This document shows, one piece after another, positions 37,133 through 46,770 of a DNA stretch of 64,000 nt. The notes under the pieces were generated by a model. That model searched no databases, was not told the origin of the DNA, and worked only from the letters and a program-made list of their open reading frames with translations. The position numbers and the translations under genes are program-made. Every line of letters starts with the position of its first letter. Within the stretch, counting starts at the first letter, position 1. Origin of the DNA: AP-15 sp963747735 (GTDB lineage: Bacteria > Pseudomonadota > Alphaproteobacteria > ATCC43930 > CGMCC-115725); NCBI GenBank assembly GCA_963747735.1, contig CAVVGE010000004.1, positions 186,001 through 250,000 on the forward strand. The letters run 5' to 3'.

Positions 37133-37872
37133 TCCTCGATCGCGACCGGCTGAAACGGGCGGCGGCGCTGCGTGCGATCGAAGAGGTCGAGGACGGCATG
37201 ATCCTCGGCCTCGGCACCGGGTCGACCGCCGCCTTTGTCGTCGAGGGGCTGGCGGCGCGCGTCCAAAAGGGGCTCAAGATCGTCGGCATCCCGACCTCCG
37301 AGCGCACCGCGGCGCAGGCGCGCCGGCTCGGCGTTCCGGTCGCGACCTTTGCCGAATACCAGAAGATCGACCTGACGATCGACGGCGCCGACGAGGTCGA
37401 GCTCGGCCCGTTGAACCTGATCAAGGGCCTGGGCGGTGCCTTGCTGCGCGAAAAGATCGTCGCCGCGGCGAGCCGGCGCCTCGTCATCGTGGTCGACCAG
37501 GAAAAGCTGGTCGAACGGCTCGGCGAGCACACTCCGGTGCCGGTCGAGGTGACGCCGTTCGGCTGGCAGGCGACGGCCGATGCGCTCGCGGCACTCGGCT
37601 CGGTCCCGGAGCGGCGCTACGCCGTCGGCGAGCAGCCCTTTCTCACCGATGGCGGCAATTTTATTCTCGATTGCCGGTTTGGGCCGATCGCCGACCCGGC
37701 GCTGGTCGAAGAGCACATCGCGATGACCGTGGGTGCCGTCGAAAGCGGGCTCTTTGTCGGCCGCGCCTCGATCGTCGTCGTCGCCTCGGCGAGCGGCGTC
37801 GAGGTGTTGACCCCGCCCCCGAGGAAGGCCCAACCCCCGAAGAAGGCCCCACCCCAGAGGAAGGCCCTATGA
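37129..37872 (+). CDS. rpiA: Ribose-5-phosphate isomerase A
   Basis: RpiA interconverts ribose 5-phosphate and ribulose 5-phosphate. The 247-residue protein has GLGTGSTAAF (phosphate site), GIPTSERTA, the catalytic DLTIDGADEV, and LIKGLGGALLREKIVA. The catalytic core ends near ASGVEVL; the last 20 residues are a basic Pro/Lys tail built from three 18-bp DNA repeats (37821-37866). The stop overlaps the next gene's start by 4 bp. Confidence 0.95.
   Translation: MILDRDRLKRAAALRAIEEVEDGMILGLGTGSTAAFVVEGLAARVQKGLKIVGIPTSERTAAQARRLGVPVATFAEYQKIDLTIDGADEVELGPLNLIKGLGGALLREKIVAAASRRLVIVVDQEKLVERLGEHTPVPVEVTPFGWQATADALAALGSVPERRYAVGEQPFLTDGGNFILDCRFGPIADPALVEEHIAMTVGAVESGLFVGRASIVVVASASGVEVLTPPPRKAQPPKKAPPQRKAL
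37821..37866 (+). repeat. Three 18-bp tandem repeats at the rpiA end
   Basis: GA(G/A)GAAGGCC recurs at 37821, 37839 and 37857, exactly 18 bp apart, with C-rich spacers. It gives rpiA a PRKAQP-PKKAPP-QRKAL tail and sits immediately before the start codon of the Cof-type phosphatase. Confidence 0.85.
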
Positions 37873-38675
37873 GCAAATATTCGCTCGTCGTCACCGATGT
37901 CGACGGGACCCTGGTCAAGACCGACAAATCGCTGACCCCGCGCGCCATCGCCGCGGTCGGGCGGCTGCACGAGCGCGGCATCGCCTTTTCGATTTGCAGC
38001 AGCCGGCCGCCTTTTGGCCAGCGCATGCTGATCGGGCCGCTGCAATTGAAATTGCCCTTCGGCGGCTATAATGGCGGCTCGATCGTCAACCCGGATCTGA
38101 GCCCGGTCGAGCAGAAATTTTTGTCGCCCTCGGCGGCGCGCGATGCCGTTGCCATGTTCGAAGAGCACGGCGTCACCAGCATCTGGGTATTTACCGGCGG
38201 CGAGTGGCTGATCCGCGACGCGTCCGGCGACCATGTCGACCTCGAGATCCACACGATCCGGACGCCGCCGAGCGTGGTCCCGAGCTTTGACGGGCGCCTC
38301 GACCAAGTGTCGAAGATCGTCGGCGCCAGCAAGCAGCACGACCGGATCGGCGCATGCGTCACTGCCGGGCAAGCATCGCTCGCCGGCCGTGCCACGGTGG
38401 CCCGCTCGCAAGCCTATTATTGCGACATCACCCCGCCCGGCATCGATAAAGGGCGGCTGGTCGATCTGCTGGCCGAGAGGCTCGCTGTGCCGCATGGCGA
38501 GATCGCCGTGCTCGGCGACATGGGCAACGACGTGCAGATGTTTGCCCGCGCCGGTTTTGCGATCGCCATGGGCAACGCCACACCGGAGGTCAAGGCGCTG
38601 GCCCAGGCGGTCACATCATCAAACGACGAGGACGGCTTCGCCGCCGCGATCGAGCGCTACATCCTCAAGGACTGA
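37869..38675 (+). CDS. Cof-type HAD-superfamily sugar phosphatase
   Basis: This 268-residue haloacid-dehalogenase-type phosphatase has the nucleophile/acid pair in VVTDVDGTLV (residues 7-16), motif II in SICSSRPP, motif III Lys/Asp residues (IDKGRLVDLL) and the metal motif LGDMGNDVQMF. A large C2 cap lies between motifs, as in Cof/YidA proteins that dephosphorylate sugar phosphates. Its coupling to rpiA suggests it clears or balances pentose or hexose phosphates; the true substrate is unknown. The last codons with the stop are tandemly duplicated. Confidence 0.9.
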   Translation: MSKYSLVVTDVDGTLVKTDKSLTPRAIAAVGRLHERGIAFSICSSRPPFGQRMLIGPLQLKLPFGGYNGGSIVNPDLSPVEQKFLSPSAARDAVAMFEEHGVTSIWVFTGGEWLIRDASGDHVDLEIHTIRTPPSVVPSFDGRLDQVSKIVGASKQHDRIGACVTAGQASLAGRATVARSQAYYCDITPPGIDKGRLVDLLAERLAVPHGEIAVLGDMGNDVQMFARAGFAIAMGNATPEVKALAQAVTSSNDEDGFAAAIERYILKD

Positions 38676-38754
38676 ATCCTCAAGGACGGACAGAGGCCGC
38701 CCGCTCGGACGGCCTCGGTCGGATCAATTGACGGGGCCGCCCGCTCGGACGGCC
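38661..38754 (+). repeat. Duplicated gene end and hairpin pair after the HAD gene
   Basis: ATCCTCAAGGACTGA (38661-38675, the last codons and stop) is followed at once by ATCCTCAAGGACGGA. Then GGCCGCCCGCTCGGACGGCC, a near-perfect hairpin, occurs at 38695-38714 and again at 38735-38754. The hairpins may end transcription of the convergent genes here, though no T-run follows. Confidence 0.7.
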
Positions 38755-38774
38755 CCGGTCGCATCCGATCCGGC

Positions 38775-39149
38775 TCAGCGGCCGGCGTTGCTGTTGTAGC
38801 GATAGCGATGCGGCGGCGACGACGACCCGGCCATCGGCTCGCCCTGGCTAAAGCTCGCCAGACAGCTCGCATGCAATTGCGGATCGGTGATCGGCCCGCA
38901 TTCCTTGCGCATCCGCGCTTGGCGGAAGCCCGGGCTGGTTTCGACCAGCCGGTCGTAATGTTGGCTCTGGATCACGTTCTGCCGCGCCGACCAGCCACCC
39001 GACCCATCGCCGCCGCTGGCCTGCGGGCCGTTTGTCACCAGCTCGTCACCGGTCTGCGGCTGCATCTGCGCTTGCGCCGCAGGGACCGCCGCGACCGCCG
39101 TCAGGCAGCCCGCGGCGAAAGCCAAGCTCGCCAAAGTCGTCCGCATCAT
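38775..39149 (-). CDS. Small secreted hypothetical protein
   Basis: The 124-residue protein has a clear signal peptide (MMRTTLASLAFAAGCLTAVAAVPAAQA), with cleavage probably after AQA. The mature part is polar, with SQHYDRLVETSPGFRQARMRKECGP and two cysteines (KEC and ASCLASF) that could form a disulfide in the periplasm. I do not recognise a family with a known role. It is convergent with the pentose-phosphate cluster and its start faces a repeat-rich gap. Confidence 0.7.
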   Translation of the reverse strand: MMRTTLASLAFAAGCLTAVAAVPAAQAQMQPQTGDELVTNGPQASGGDGSGGWSARQNVIQSQHYDRLVETSPGFRQARMRKECGPITDPQLHASCLASFSQGEPMAGSSSPPHRYRYNSNAGR

Positions 39150-39957
39150 GACCTCTGCCTCCTCGAAAACTCATGGTCATGCCGGCAAACAAAGCGGCGC
39201 CGCCATCGTTCCCGCCGCGATGCGGTGGCAAAAGACGGGCATCGCCCCGGCCACTCCCGTTTGCTCGGGCACTCTGCGTCCCCCGTTGCCAGGGTGCCGC
39301 CTTAGGCCCGCCCCGCGAAAGCGGCGGCCGAGCGCTTTTATCGAGACCAGCTTGCGCGAGTGTTCTCGGCCGCGACACTTAGCCAGTGGATAGCATCTGA
39401 CGGATGTGACCCAACTCTACCCGCCATACCGGCGAAGGCCGGTACCCATGGCAGAGATGGATCCCGGCCTTCCCCACGGAACTAAGTCCGTGGGCTGACG
39501 GCCCACGGGAAGGCAAGAACGGAGTCGAGTGTCTGGTTCCTTCCACCAGCAGGGTGCTGAAAAATGCGGCCTTCCTCTATCAGCACCCTTCGAGACGGCC
39601 CTTTGGGCGTCCTCAGAGCGTGTGAACCTATTGGCTTGGGGCTGGATCGGCGTCGTGCGCCCTTCGAGACAGCCGCTGCGCGGCTTCCTCAGAGCCTGCC
39701 CCGGCGCAGGCCGGGGATGAGGTGCTTCGTTAATATCCTCAACGGCTTACCTCATGCTGAGGAGCCCTGTGGGCGCGTCTCGAAGCACGCACGCCGTGCC
39801 CGCCGCCACAGTTTTTCACGCCTCACCAATTCATTCACAGGCCCTCAGGGTGAGGCAAGTCCTTGAAACAAAATACCTTATCCTGAGGAGCGCGCCGCAG
39901 GAGCGCGTCTCGAAGGATGCGGGACCGCTCTACTCAACCTTTTCAGCAGCCTGCTAG
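39150..39957. other. 800-bp gap made of several palindromic repeat families
   Basis: No gene is convincing here. Around 39422-39515 a ACCGGCGAAGGCCGGT-type palindrome is followed by CCCACGG arms. From about 39588 to 39935 there are at least four pieces of another family with CTTCGAGAC, CCTCAGAGC, CTGAGGAGC and GCGTCTCGAAG arms, in both orientations, similar to elements common between genes in rhizobia-like genomes. The segment seems to be a landing place for such repeats. Confidence 0.6.
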
Positions 39958-41694
39958 CTAGAGGTCGGCGTAGGTATGGGTTTCGGCGCGGGCGCCGGGG
40001 TGGGTGACAGCACCCTTTTCGGCGTCGCCCACGGTTTGCGAATAGCGCCACAGGCAGCCCGATTGATAGTCGTGGCGCCGCGCCGCCCAGGCCCGCCGGC
40101 GCTCGGCGAATTCGGCGTCGCTCAACGCCGCGTCGATGGTGCCGGCGGCGGCGTCGATCGTGATCCGGTCGCCGTCGCGCAAGAGCCCGATCGGGCCGCC
40201 GACCGCGGCTTCCGGCCCGACATGGCCGACGCAAAAGCCGTGTGTGGCGCCGGAGAACCGGCCGTCGGTGATCAGCGCCACCTTTTCGCCGACCCCTTGG
40301 CCGTAAAGGGCCGCGGTCGTCGACAGCATCTCGCGCATCCCCGGCCCGCCGCGCGGCCCCTCGTAGCGGATGACGATGATGTCGCCTTCCTTGTAGGCGC
40401 GGCGCTCGACCGCGGCGAAGGCGTCCTCCTCGCAATCGAAGCACAGCGCGGTCCCGGCAAAGCGCAAATTGGTCATGCCGGCGACTTTGACGATCGCTCC
40501 TTGCGGCGCCAGATTGCCGGTCAGCACGACAAGCCCGCCGGTCGGCGCCAATGGCCGGGAAGTCGGCCGCACCACGTCCTGGTTCGTCGGAAAGCGGACA
40601 TCCCGCAAATTCTCGGCGATGGTCCTGCCGGTCACGGTCAAGCAGTCGCCGTGCAGATAGCCGCCCTCGAGCAACGCCTTCATCAGCACCGGCACCCCGC
40701 CGATATCGTGCAAATCCTTCATCACATAGCGGCCGCCCGGCTTTAAATCGCCGATATAGGGGGTGCGCTTTGAGATCGCGCCAAAGGCGTGCAGGTCGAA
40801 GTCGATGCCGGCCTCGCTGGCGATCGCCGGGATATGCAAGCCGCCATTGGTCGAGCCGCCGGCCGCGGCGACGACAGTCGCTGCATTTTCGATCGCCTCG
40901 CGGGTCACGATGTCGCGCGGTCGGATATTGCGGCGCAACAGCTCCATCACCGCCTGGCCGGAGGCTTCGGCATAGGCATCGCGCGAGTTGTACGGGGCGG
41001 GCGCACCGGCCGAGCCGGGGAGTGCGAGGCCCAAGGCCTCCGACACGCAAGCCATCGTGTTGGCGGTGAAGAGGCCGCCGCAGGAGCCGGCCGACGGGCA
41101 GGCGACGCATTCGAGCTCGTGCAATTCCTCGTCGGTGAGATTGCCGACATTGTGCGCGCCGACGCCCTCGAACACGTCGCCGATGGTCACGTCCTTGCCC
41201 TTGAACCGGCCCGGCAGGATCGAGCCGCCATACATGAAGACCGCCGGCACGTTGAGGCGCAGCATCGCCATCATCATGCCCGGTAGCGACTTGTCGCAGC
41301 CGGCGAGCCCGACGAGCGCGTCGTAGCAATGGCCGCGCATCGACAATTCGACCGAGTTGGCGATGACCTCGCGGCTGACGAGCGAGGATTTCATCCCCTC
41401 ATGGCCCATCGCGATGCCGTCGGTCACGGTGATCGTGGTGAATTCGCGCGGCGTGCCGCCGGTGGCGGCGACCCCCTTCTTCGCCGCCTGCGCCTGGCGG
41501 GCGAGCGAGATGTTGCATGGGGCGGATTCGTTCCAGGTGGTGGCGACGCCGACCAAAGGCTGGGCGATCTGCTCGTCGGTCAGGCCCATTGCATAAAGAA
41601 ACGCGCGGTGCGGCGCCCGCTCCGGCCCGACCGTCACATGCCGGCTCGGCAGCCGCGATTTGTCGATGGCGGGGCGGCGAACGTCGTCAGGCAT
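39958..41694 (-). CDS. ilvD: IlvD/Edd family dehydratase (dihydroxy-acid dehydratase type)
   Basis: The 578-residue enzyme removes water from dihydroxy acids with an iron-sulfur cluster; in the branched-chain amino acid pathway it makes the 2-keto acid precursors of valine and isoleucine. Cluster cysteines are visible in APCNISLA, LAGCDKSLPGMMMA and CPSAGSCGGLFTANTM. RFSGATHGFCVGHVGPEA and GGPIGLLRDGD near the end are typical. The ATG at 41694 (MPDDVRRPAIDKSRLPSRH) is preferred to one at 41757. Sugar-acid dehydratases share the fold, so the exact substrate is not certain. Confidence 0.88.
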   Translation of the reverse strand: MPDDVRRPAIDKSRLPSRHVTVGPERAPHRAFLYAMGLTDEQIAQPLVGVATTWNESAPCNISLARQAQAAKKGVAATGGTPREFTTITVTDGIAMGHEGMKSSLVSREVIANSVELSMRGHCYDALVGLAGCDKSLPGMMMAMLRLNVPAVFMYGGSILPGRFKGKDVTIGDVFEGVGAHNVGNLTDEELHELECVACPSAGSCGGLFTANTMACVSEALGLALPGSAGAPAPYNSRDAYAEASGQAVMELLRRNIRPRDIVTREAIENAATVVAAAGGSTNGGLHIPAIASEAGIDFDLHAFGAISKRTPYIGDLKPGGRYVMKDLHDIGGVPVLMKALLEGGYLHGDCLTVTGRTIAENLRDVRFPTNQDVVRPTSRPLAPTGGLVVLTGNLAPQGAIVKVAGMTNLRFAGTALCFDCEEDAFAAVERRAYKEGDIIVIRYEGPRGGPGMREMLSTTAALYGQGVGEKVALITDGRFSGATHGFCVGHVGPEAAVGGPIGLLRDGDRITIDAAAGTIDAALSDAEFAERRRAWAARRHDYQSGCLWRYSQTVGDAEKGAVTHPGARAETHTYADL

Positions 41695-41774
41695 GGCAAG
41701 AGCTCCGGTCGGCGGCGGTTGGGGCGGCACCGTAACGCCGCCGCCGGGTGCGATCAATGCTGCGGGGCGCGCGC

Positions 41775-42938
41775 TCAGCCCCAGCGGGGCTGCTCGCCGA
41801 GGTCGATGCCGAGCGCGGTCTTGGCGACGATCTCATGGGTGAGAAAGGTGTTGGCCGGGTGAAAGCGGCCGCAGCGCGCATCGCGGAAGAGCCGCTCCAA
41901 TTCGTTCTTGCGGAACATGCCGGCGCCGCCCGAGACCTCCATCGCCCGGTCGACGATCCGCCAGCACGCCTCGACCGCGTGATATTTGGCCGAGACGATT
42001 TTCGCCGGCCAGCCATGGCCGTAATCGACACCGTTCGACCAGTCCTCGGCCACCTTGTCGAGATGCGGGCCGATCGGGTCGTAGGCCAGCATCATCTCGG
42101 CCACCATGTGCTGGATCTCAGGGTGATAGGCCATCGAGCGCGTCACCCCGAGCGAGGCTTTGCCCTTGATTCCCGGCAAAGCAAGATCGATCGCCCGCTG
42201 TGCCACTCCGCAATAGGTGTTGGCGAAGCCGAGCAATGCCCAGGCGAAGACGGCGACGATATAGTTGTCGGCGCCGCCGGCCGGCAGAATGCGGGCCACG
42301 TATTTGTCGGGGACAAAGGCGCCTTCGAGCAGCGTGTCGTCGCTGCGGGTCGCGCGCATCCCCATCGTGTCCCAGGTTTCGACGATGCGGTAGCCGTCAT
42401 TGTCCCGCGGCATGAAGGCGTGCACGATCTTGGGCCCGCCTGCGGCGTCGGTCCACATGCCGTGCATTCCCATGCGCGTCCACACCGGCATCATGCTGCC
42501 GAACATCTTGTGCCCGGTGAAGCGGAAGCCGCCCTCGACCCGCTCGGCCTTGGTGGTCGAGAGCAGCACCGGCAGGTCGTTGCCCCGCTCGGAGTGGCCG
42601 GCGTTGAAGATCTCGCCTGCCATGGCTTCGCGTAGCAGCCATTCGAGCGAATGGTCGCCCTGCCGCCACAGATCGGCGGCAACTCCGAGCCAGTAGACGT
42701 GCATGTTGACGCCGAGCGCCGTCGCCGGCGCGTGATAGCCGAGCCGCCGCTGCTCGCGGCAGACCTGGGCGAGCGTAAAACCGGCGCCGCCCAATTCCTT
42801 CGGCACCGGCAGCGTCAGATAGCCGGCATCCTTCAGATCGTCGAAATCTTCCTGAAAAAACCGGTTCTCGCGGTCGTAAGCGGCGCCCCGTTTGGCAAAG
42901 CGCTGCAGCAGCGCCTCGGACAGGATGTGCTCACCCAT
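41775..42938 (-). CDS. Acyl-CoA dehydrogenase family protein
   Basis: This is a 387-residue flavoprotein of the acyl-CoA dehydrogenase fold. Support comes from FFQEDFDDLKDAGYLTLPVPKELGG at the start, FNAGHSERGND and GGFRFTGHKMFGSM in the middle beta domain, and the C-terminal helices with YHAVEACWRIVDRAMEVSGGAGMFRKNELERLFRDARCG. The start at 42938 has GGGAGG 7 bp upstream. Sequence alone does not tell fatty acyl, branched-chain or monooxygenase-like (flavin-dependent desulfurisation) activity. It lies 80 bp upstream of the ilvD-type gene on the same strand. Confidence 0.85.
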   Translation of the reverse strand: MGEHILSEALLQRFAKRGAAYDRENRFFQEDFDDLKDAGYLTLPVPKELGGAGFTLAQVCREQRRLGYHAPATALGVNMHVYWLGVAADLWRQGDHSLEWLLREAMAGEIFNAGHSERGNDLPVLLSTTKAERVEGGFRFTGHKMFGSMMPVWTRMGMHGMWTDAAGGPKIVHAFMPRDNDGYRIVETWDTMGMRATRSDDTLLEGAFVPDKYVARILPAGGADNYIVAVFAWALLGFANTYCGVAQRAIDLALPGIKGKASLGVTRSMAYHPEIQHMVAEMMLAYDPIGPHLDKVAEDWSNGVDYGHGWPAKIVSAKYHAVEACWRIVDRAMEVSGGAGMFRKNELERLFRDARCGRFHPANTFLTHEIVAKTALGIDLGEQPRWG

Positions 42939-43123
42939 TGTCGCCTCCCGAAAGATCGGCGCGGCCCCTGCCGTGCCCATTGCCGATCTTACGGACCCGC
43001 CAAATCCGATAAATCGTCAGAACCGACGACCCTCATTCCACGTCAGGCCTGTCCCCGCCTCACCAGAAATAATGAGGCCGATTTGACCTTCTCCGCCCCC
43101 TGAAGGGCGGAGAGGGAAAATAG

Positions 43124-46100
43124 TCACGACGTGAGGCCGTGGCGCATGGCGTAGGCGGCGGCTTCGGTGCGGTTGGCGCAGCCGGTCTTGGCGAGGATGT
43201 TGCGGACGTGGGTGGCGACGGTGTTGAGGCTGATTGAGAGCACGAGGGCGATGTCGGCGTTGCTGCGGCCGATCGCAACGAGGCGCAGCACCTCGGCTTC
43301 GCGCTGGGTCAGCTCGTCGGGAGCGGCGACGGCGGACAATTTGTCGAGGCGGCGGCGGGCGCGCTCCTCGATCGCGCGCATGCCGATCTCGCGCGCGCTC
43401 TCCAGGCACGACCGCAGCAACGCAACGGCACGGTCGCGATCGCCGGGCTCGGCTCGCGCGAGCAGCATCGCCGCGTAATCATACTGGGTGTGGGTGGTGG
43501 GCAGGCGCGCGCCGATCCGCCCGTTCATCGCCAACGCTTCTTCGAAATGGCGTTCCGCATCGGACCACCGGCCCATCGCGGCGCAGAGCAGCCCGAGATA
43601 ACGATCGGCCGAACCGCAGCTGACAATGGCCCCGCCCAAAACGATATTGCGGCCGGCATAGGGGGCGAGCAGCGGGTAGAGGATCGCCGCCCGCGCGGCG
43701 TCGCCGAGCGCCCCGCAGACCTCGCTCAGATAGACCATGCAAAACAGCCAGCGCCCGTCTTGGGGCAGGTCCTTGAAATCCCGCGCCGCCAATGCCTCGA
43801 ATTCACGGCGCGCGTCCTCGGTCTGGCCCATCTCCAGGTAGAGCACGGCCAGGCCGGGACGCCAGACGGCGCTTGCTGCCTGCTCGCGCAGGAATGTCGC
43901 GACGACCGGCGCCAACTCGGCAAGCCGCCCCTGCGCGTGGCGCAACGCGAATATCTGGACGCCGAGCTGCTCTCTCTGTCCGGTTGGGCTGCGCCGTAGC
44001 TGCGCCATGATCTGGAGATAGTTGCGTTCGGCGTGGTCGAGCCGGCCGCGCAGCATGGCCAGCATCGCCTCATAGCTGAGGACGGCGTTCGAATAGGTAG
44101 GCTGGCGGATGCGTTGATCGATGCGCTTCAATGCCTCGATCTCGGCATCGGCGGCGTCGATGTCGCCGAGCGCGAGACAAAAGGCCAGCTGCAACGTGTG
44201 TGCGATCGAGGCGGCTTCGAGATTGCCTGACGCATTGGCCGCGGCCAGCAATTCGCCCGCGTAATCGAGGCCTTCCTTGCTCTGGTCCGGGCCCCAGATG
44301 AAATCGGAGAGATAGAACAGGTTGCTTGCCAAAACCGCGGGGTCGCCAAGCTCGCGCGCCAGCGCGACCGCGCGGGCGCCCTGAACCTTGGCCTTCTGTT
44401 CCCCTTCGGAATAGAGCAGCGCCCGCGTCAGCGCCCCCTCCACCTGCACCCGCGTCGCGGTGCCGTTGGCGGGAAGCGCGCGCAATGCCCGCTCCAGGAG
44501 ATCCTTTGACAATTGCACATCGACAAAGGACGAGGAGCGCCACATCACCAGCTCAAAGGCCAGCGCCGCGCGCGCCAGGATTTCGGCGAGCCCCAGCACC
44601 TCCGCGGCATCGGCCGCTTCGAGCAGCGCCGCCTTGGCGCGCGGGAAATCGCCGGATTTGCGCTGCGTCTCGCCCAATTCCAAGAGGAGACGGCAGCGCC
44701 GGGCCTGGTCTCCTCCGCTGCGCCGCTCGTGAGCGTCGAGTGCGGCTTCGAAAAACCGCGCCGCGTCCTCGAATGCCAGCAATGCGTCGGCGCGGCGGCC
44801 CGCCCGCACCGCGTAATCGATCGCCCGTTCGCTGTCCGCGTCATTGCCCGACGCCTGGAAATGGCGAGCGAGCTCGGGCAGGTGCGGATCGAGGTCCGCG
44901 CGGTGCACCGCCTCGATCGCGTTGCCGACGGCGCGGTGGAATTGCCGCCGCCGGGCGATGCGCAATTCGTCGTAAAGGGTCATCCGAATGAGGTTGTGGG
45001 TGAACTGATAGCGCCCGCCTGCCGTCTCCTCGACGATGTGCGCGGCCATCGCCTCGTCCAATGCTTCGAGCAGCATGTCCTCACCAAGCGGTGCGGCAGC
45101 GCGCGCCAGCACCTCCCAGGCAAAATCGCGACCGATCACCGACGCGAGCGTCAGCACCTCGTTGCAGCCGGCGGAGAGGAAATTGAGCCGCCGGCCGATC
45201 ACCTCGGTCACCCCTTCGGGGAGGCGGATCGTCGGCGGCAAGGCGTCGTCCGCGGCCTCCAGCCCCGCCCTGAGCACGCCGCGCTGTTCGAGAAAGCGCA
45301 CGATCTCGCGCAGGAACAGCGGATTGCCCTCGGTTTGGCCGCGCAGCGCCTGGGCCAGCCCGGAGGGGGCTGTGCTCCCGGCGCTGGCCACAAAAGCCTG
45401 CACCTCCTCGGCGCTCAGCCCGGCGAGGTTGATCCGCGCGAAATGCCGCACCCGCTGCAGTCCGCCCAGAGCGTTCGACAGCGGGTGCTGACGCGACAGC
45501 TCGTTCGCCCGGTAAGTCCCGACCAGCAGCAAGCGCGCGGCGGCGAGCTCGGGTGCGAGAAATTCGAGGAGGCGCAGCGATGGCGCATCGGCCCAGTGCA
45601 GATCATCGAGCACGATCAGCAGGGTGCGCCGCCGGCACAGGCTCGTCAGCAGCCGCCGGATCGAGTCGAACATGCGGAAGCGCGCCTCGGCCGGGTCTCC
45701 CAGCGGGGCCGACGCCCCCAGCCCCGGCACGAGATCGCGGATCTCCGGCACGATATCGGCGATGTCGCCGGCCGCGGCACCCAATTCGGCAAGAACCTCG
45801 GAGCCGGCTTCGCCGAGCGCAGCGCGGATGACCTGGACCCAGGGCCAGTAGGACGGCGCTCCGGATTCTTCATGGCAGCGGCCCCACAGCACTGCCGCCT
45901 CGCGCGCCACCGCATGACCCGCCAATTCCTGCGCGGTCCGCGTCTTGCCGATGCCCGCCTCGCCGGCGAGCATGACGATGCGCCCATGCCCGGCGCACGC
46001 CGCCTCGAACGCGCCGTGCAGCGCCTCCAGCTCGCGCAGCCTCCCGACAAACCGGTCGCGAGGCGCGTCCGCCGCCGCCGGACGGGGCCCCTCGAAATCG

Positions 46101-46653
46101 GCGTGCGCTTCGCGCCGGGCGGCGCCATGCCCGGCAATGGGAACGCGAAAGACGTGCACCGGCCGAGCGATGTTCTTGACCCGCTGCTCGCCCGCGTCCT
46201 CGAAGGCGATGTCGAGCTTGTCGCGGACCTGCTCGCGCACCACCCGGCTGACGCAGATGTCGCCGGGCGCGGCCAAGGCTTCGAGGCGGGCGGCGATGTT
46301 GACCCCGTCGCCGTAGATGTCGCCCTCGTCGAGGATCACGTCGCCCAAATTGATGCCGATCCGGAACTCGATGCGCTTTTCGGCCGCCAGCTCGACGTTG
46401 CGCTCGGCGATCGCTCGCTGCAATTCGACGGCGCAGCGCACCGCATCGACGACGCTCGGAAATTCGACGAGAAGCCCGTCGCCGGTCGTTTTGACGATGC
46501 GGCCCCTGTGCTCTTCGACCTTTGGCGTCCCACACTATCGCGCCGGATCGCTTTTACCGCGGCAAGGGTGCCTTCCTCGTCGGCCCCCATCAGCCGCGAG
46601 TAGCCGGCAATGTCCGCCGCCAATATCGCGGCGAGGCGGCGCGTGGCGGTCAT
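43124..46653 (-). CDS. Adenylate cyclase-ATPase-LuxR fusion regulator, one frameshift
   Basis: This very large protein (about 1175 residues) joins three modules. An N-terminal class III nucleotide cyclase has both metal aspartates (AADIAGYSRLM and TTGDGLLVEF) and INLGDVILDEGDIYGDGVNIAARLEAL. An AAA-type ATPase follows with Walker A MLAGEAGIGKTRT and Walker B LIVLDDLHWADAP, then helical TPR-like repeats. A C-terminal LuxR DNA-binding domain closes it (LTQREAEVLRLVAIGRSNADIALVLSIS, then TVATHVRNILAKTG). A one-base shift near 46525-46540 separates the first 40 residues (from ATG 46653) from the rest; without it the frame would start at GTG 46441 and lose half the cyclase. Cyclase-ATPase proteins are common in rhizobia, but the added LuxR end is unusual. 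Confidence 0.85.
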
Positions 46654-46770
46654 CGGCGGTGCGGCCCATCCTGGTCAGCTTGCGTTCAGGATATCATAAG
46701 CTTCCGTCTTGCCTGCGGCATCGTTTCATTCGATGTTGAGGCCAGCCTGTGCGGAGCGGAGGAGTCGGCG

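Noticed and set aside
38695..38754. Rho-independent terminator pair after the HAD gene
   Set aside because: The hairpins are good but have no following T-run; recorded as repeats with only a possible role in ending transcription.
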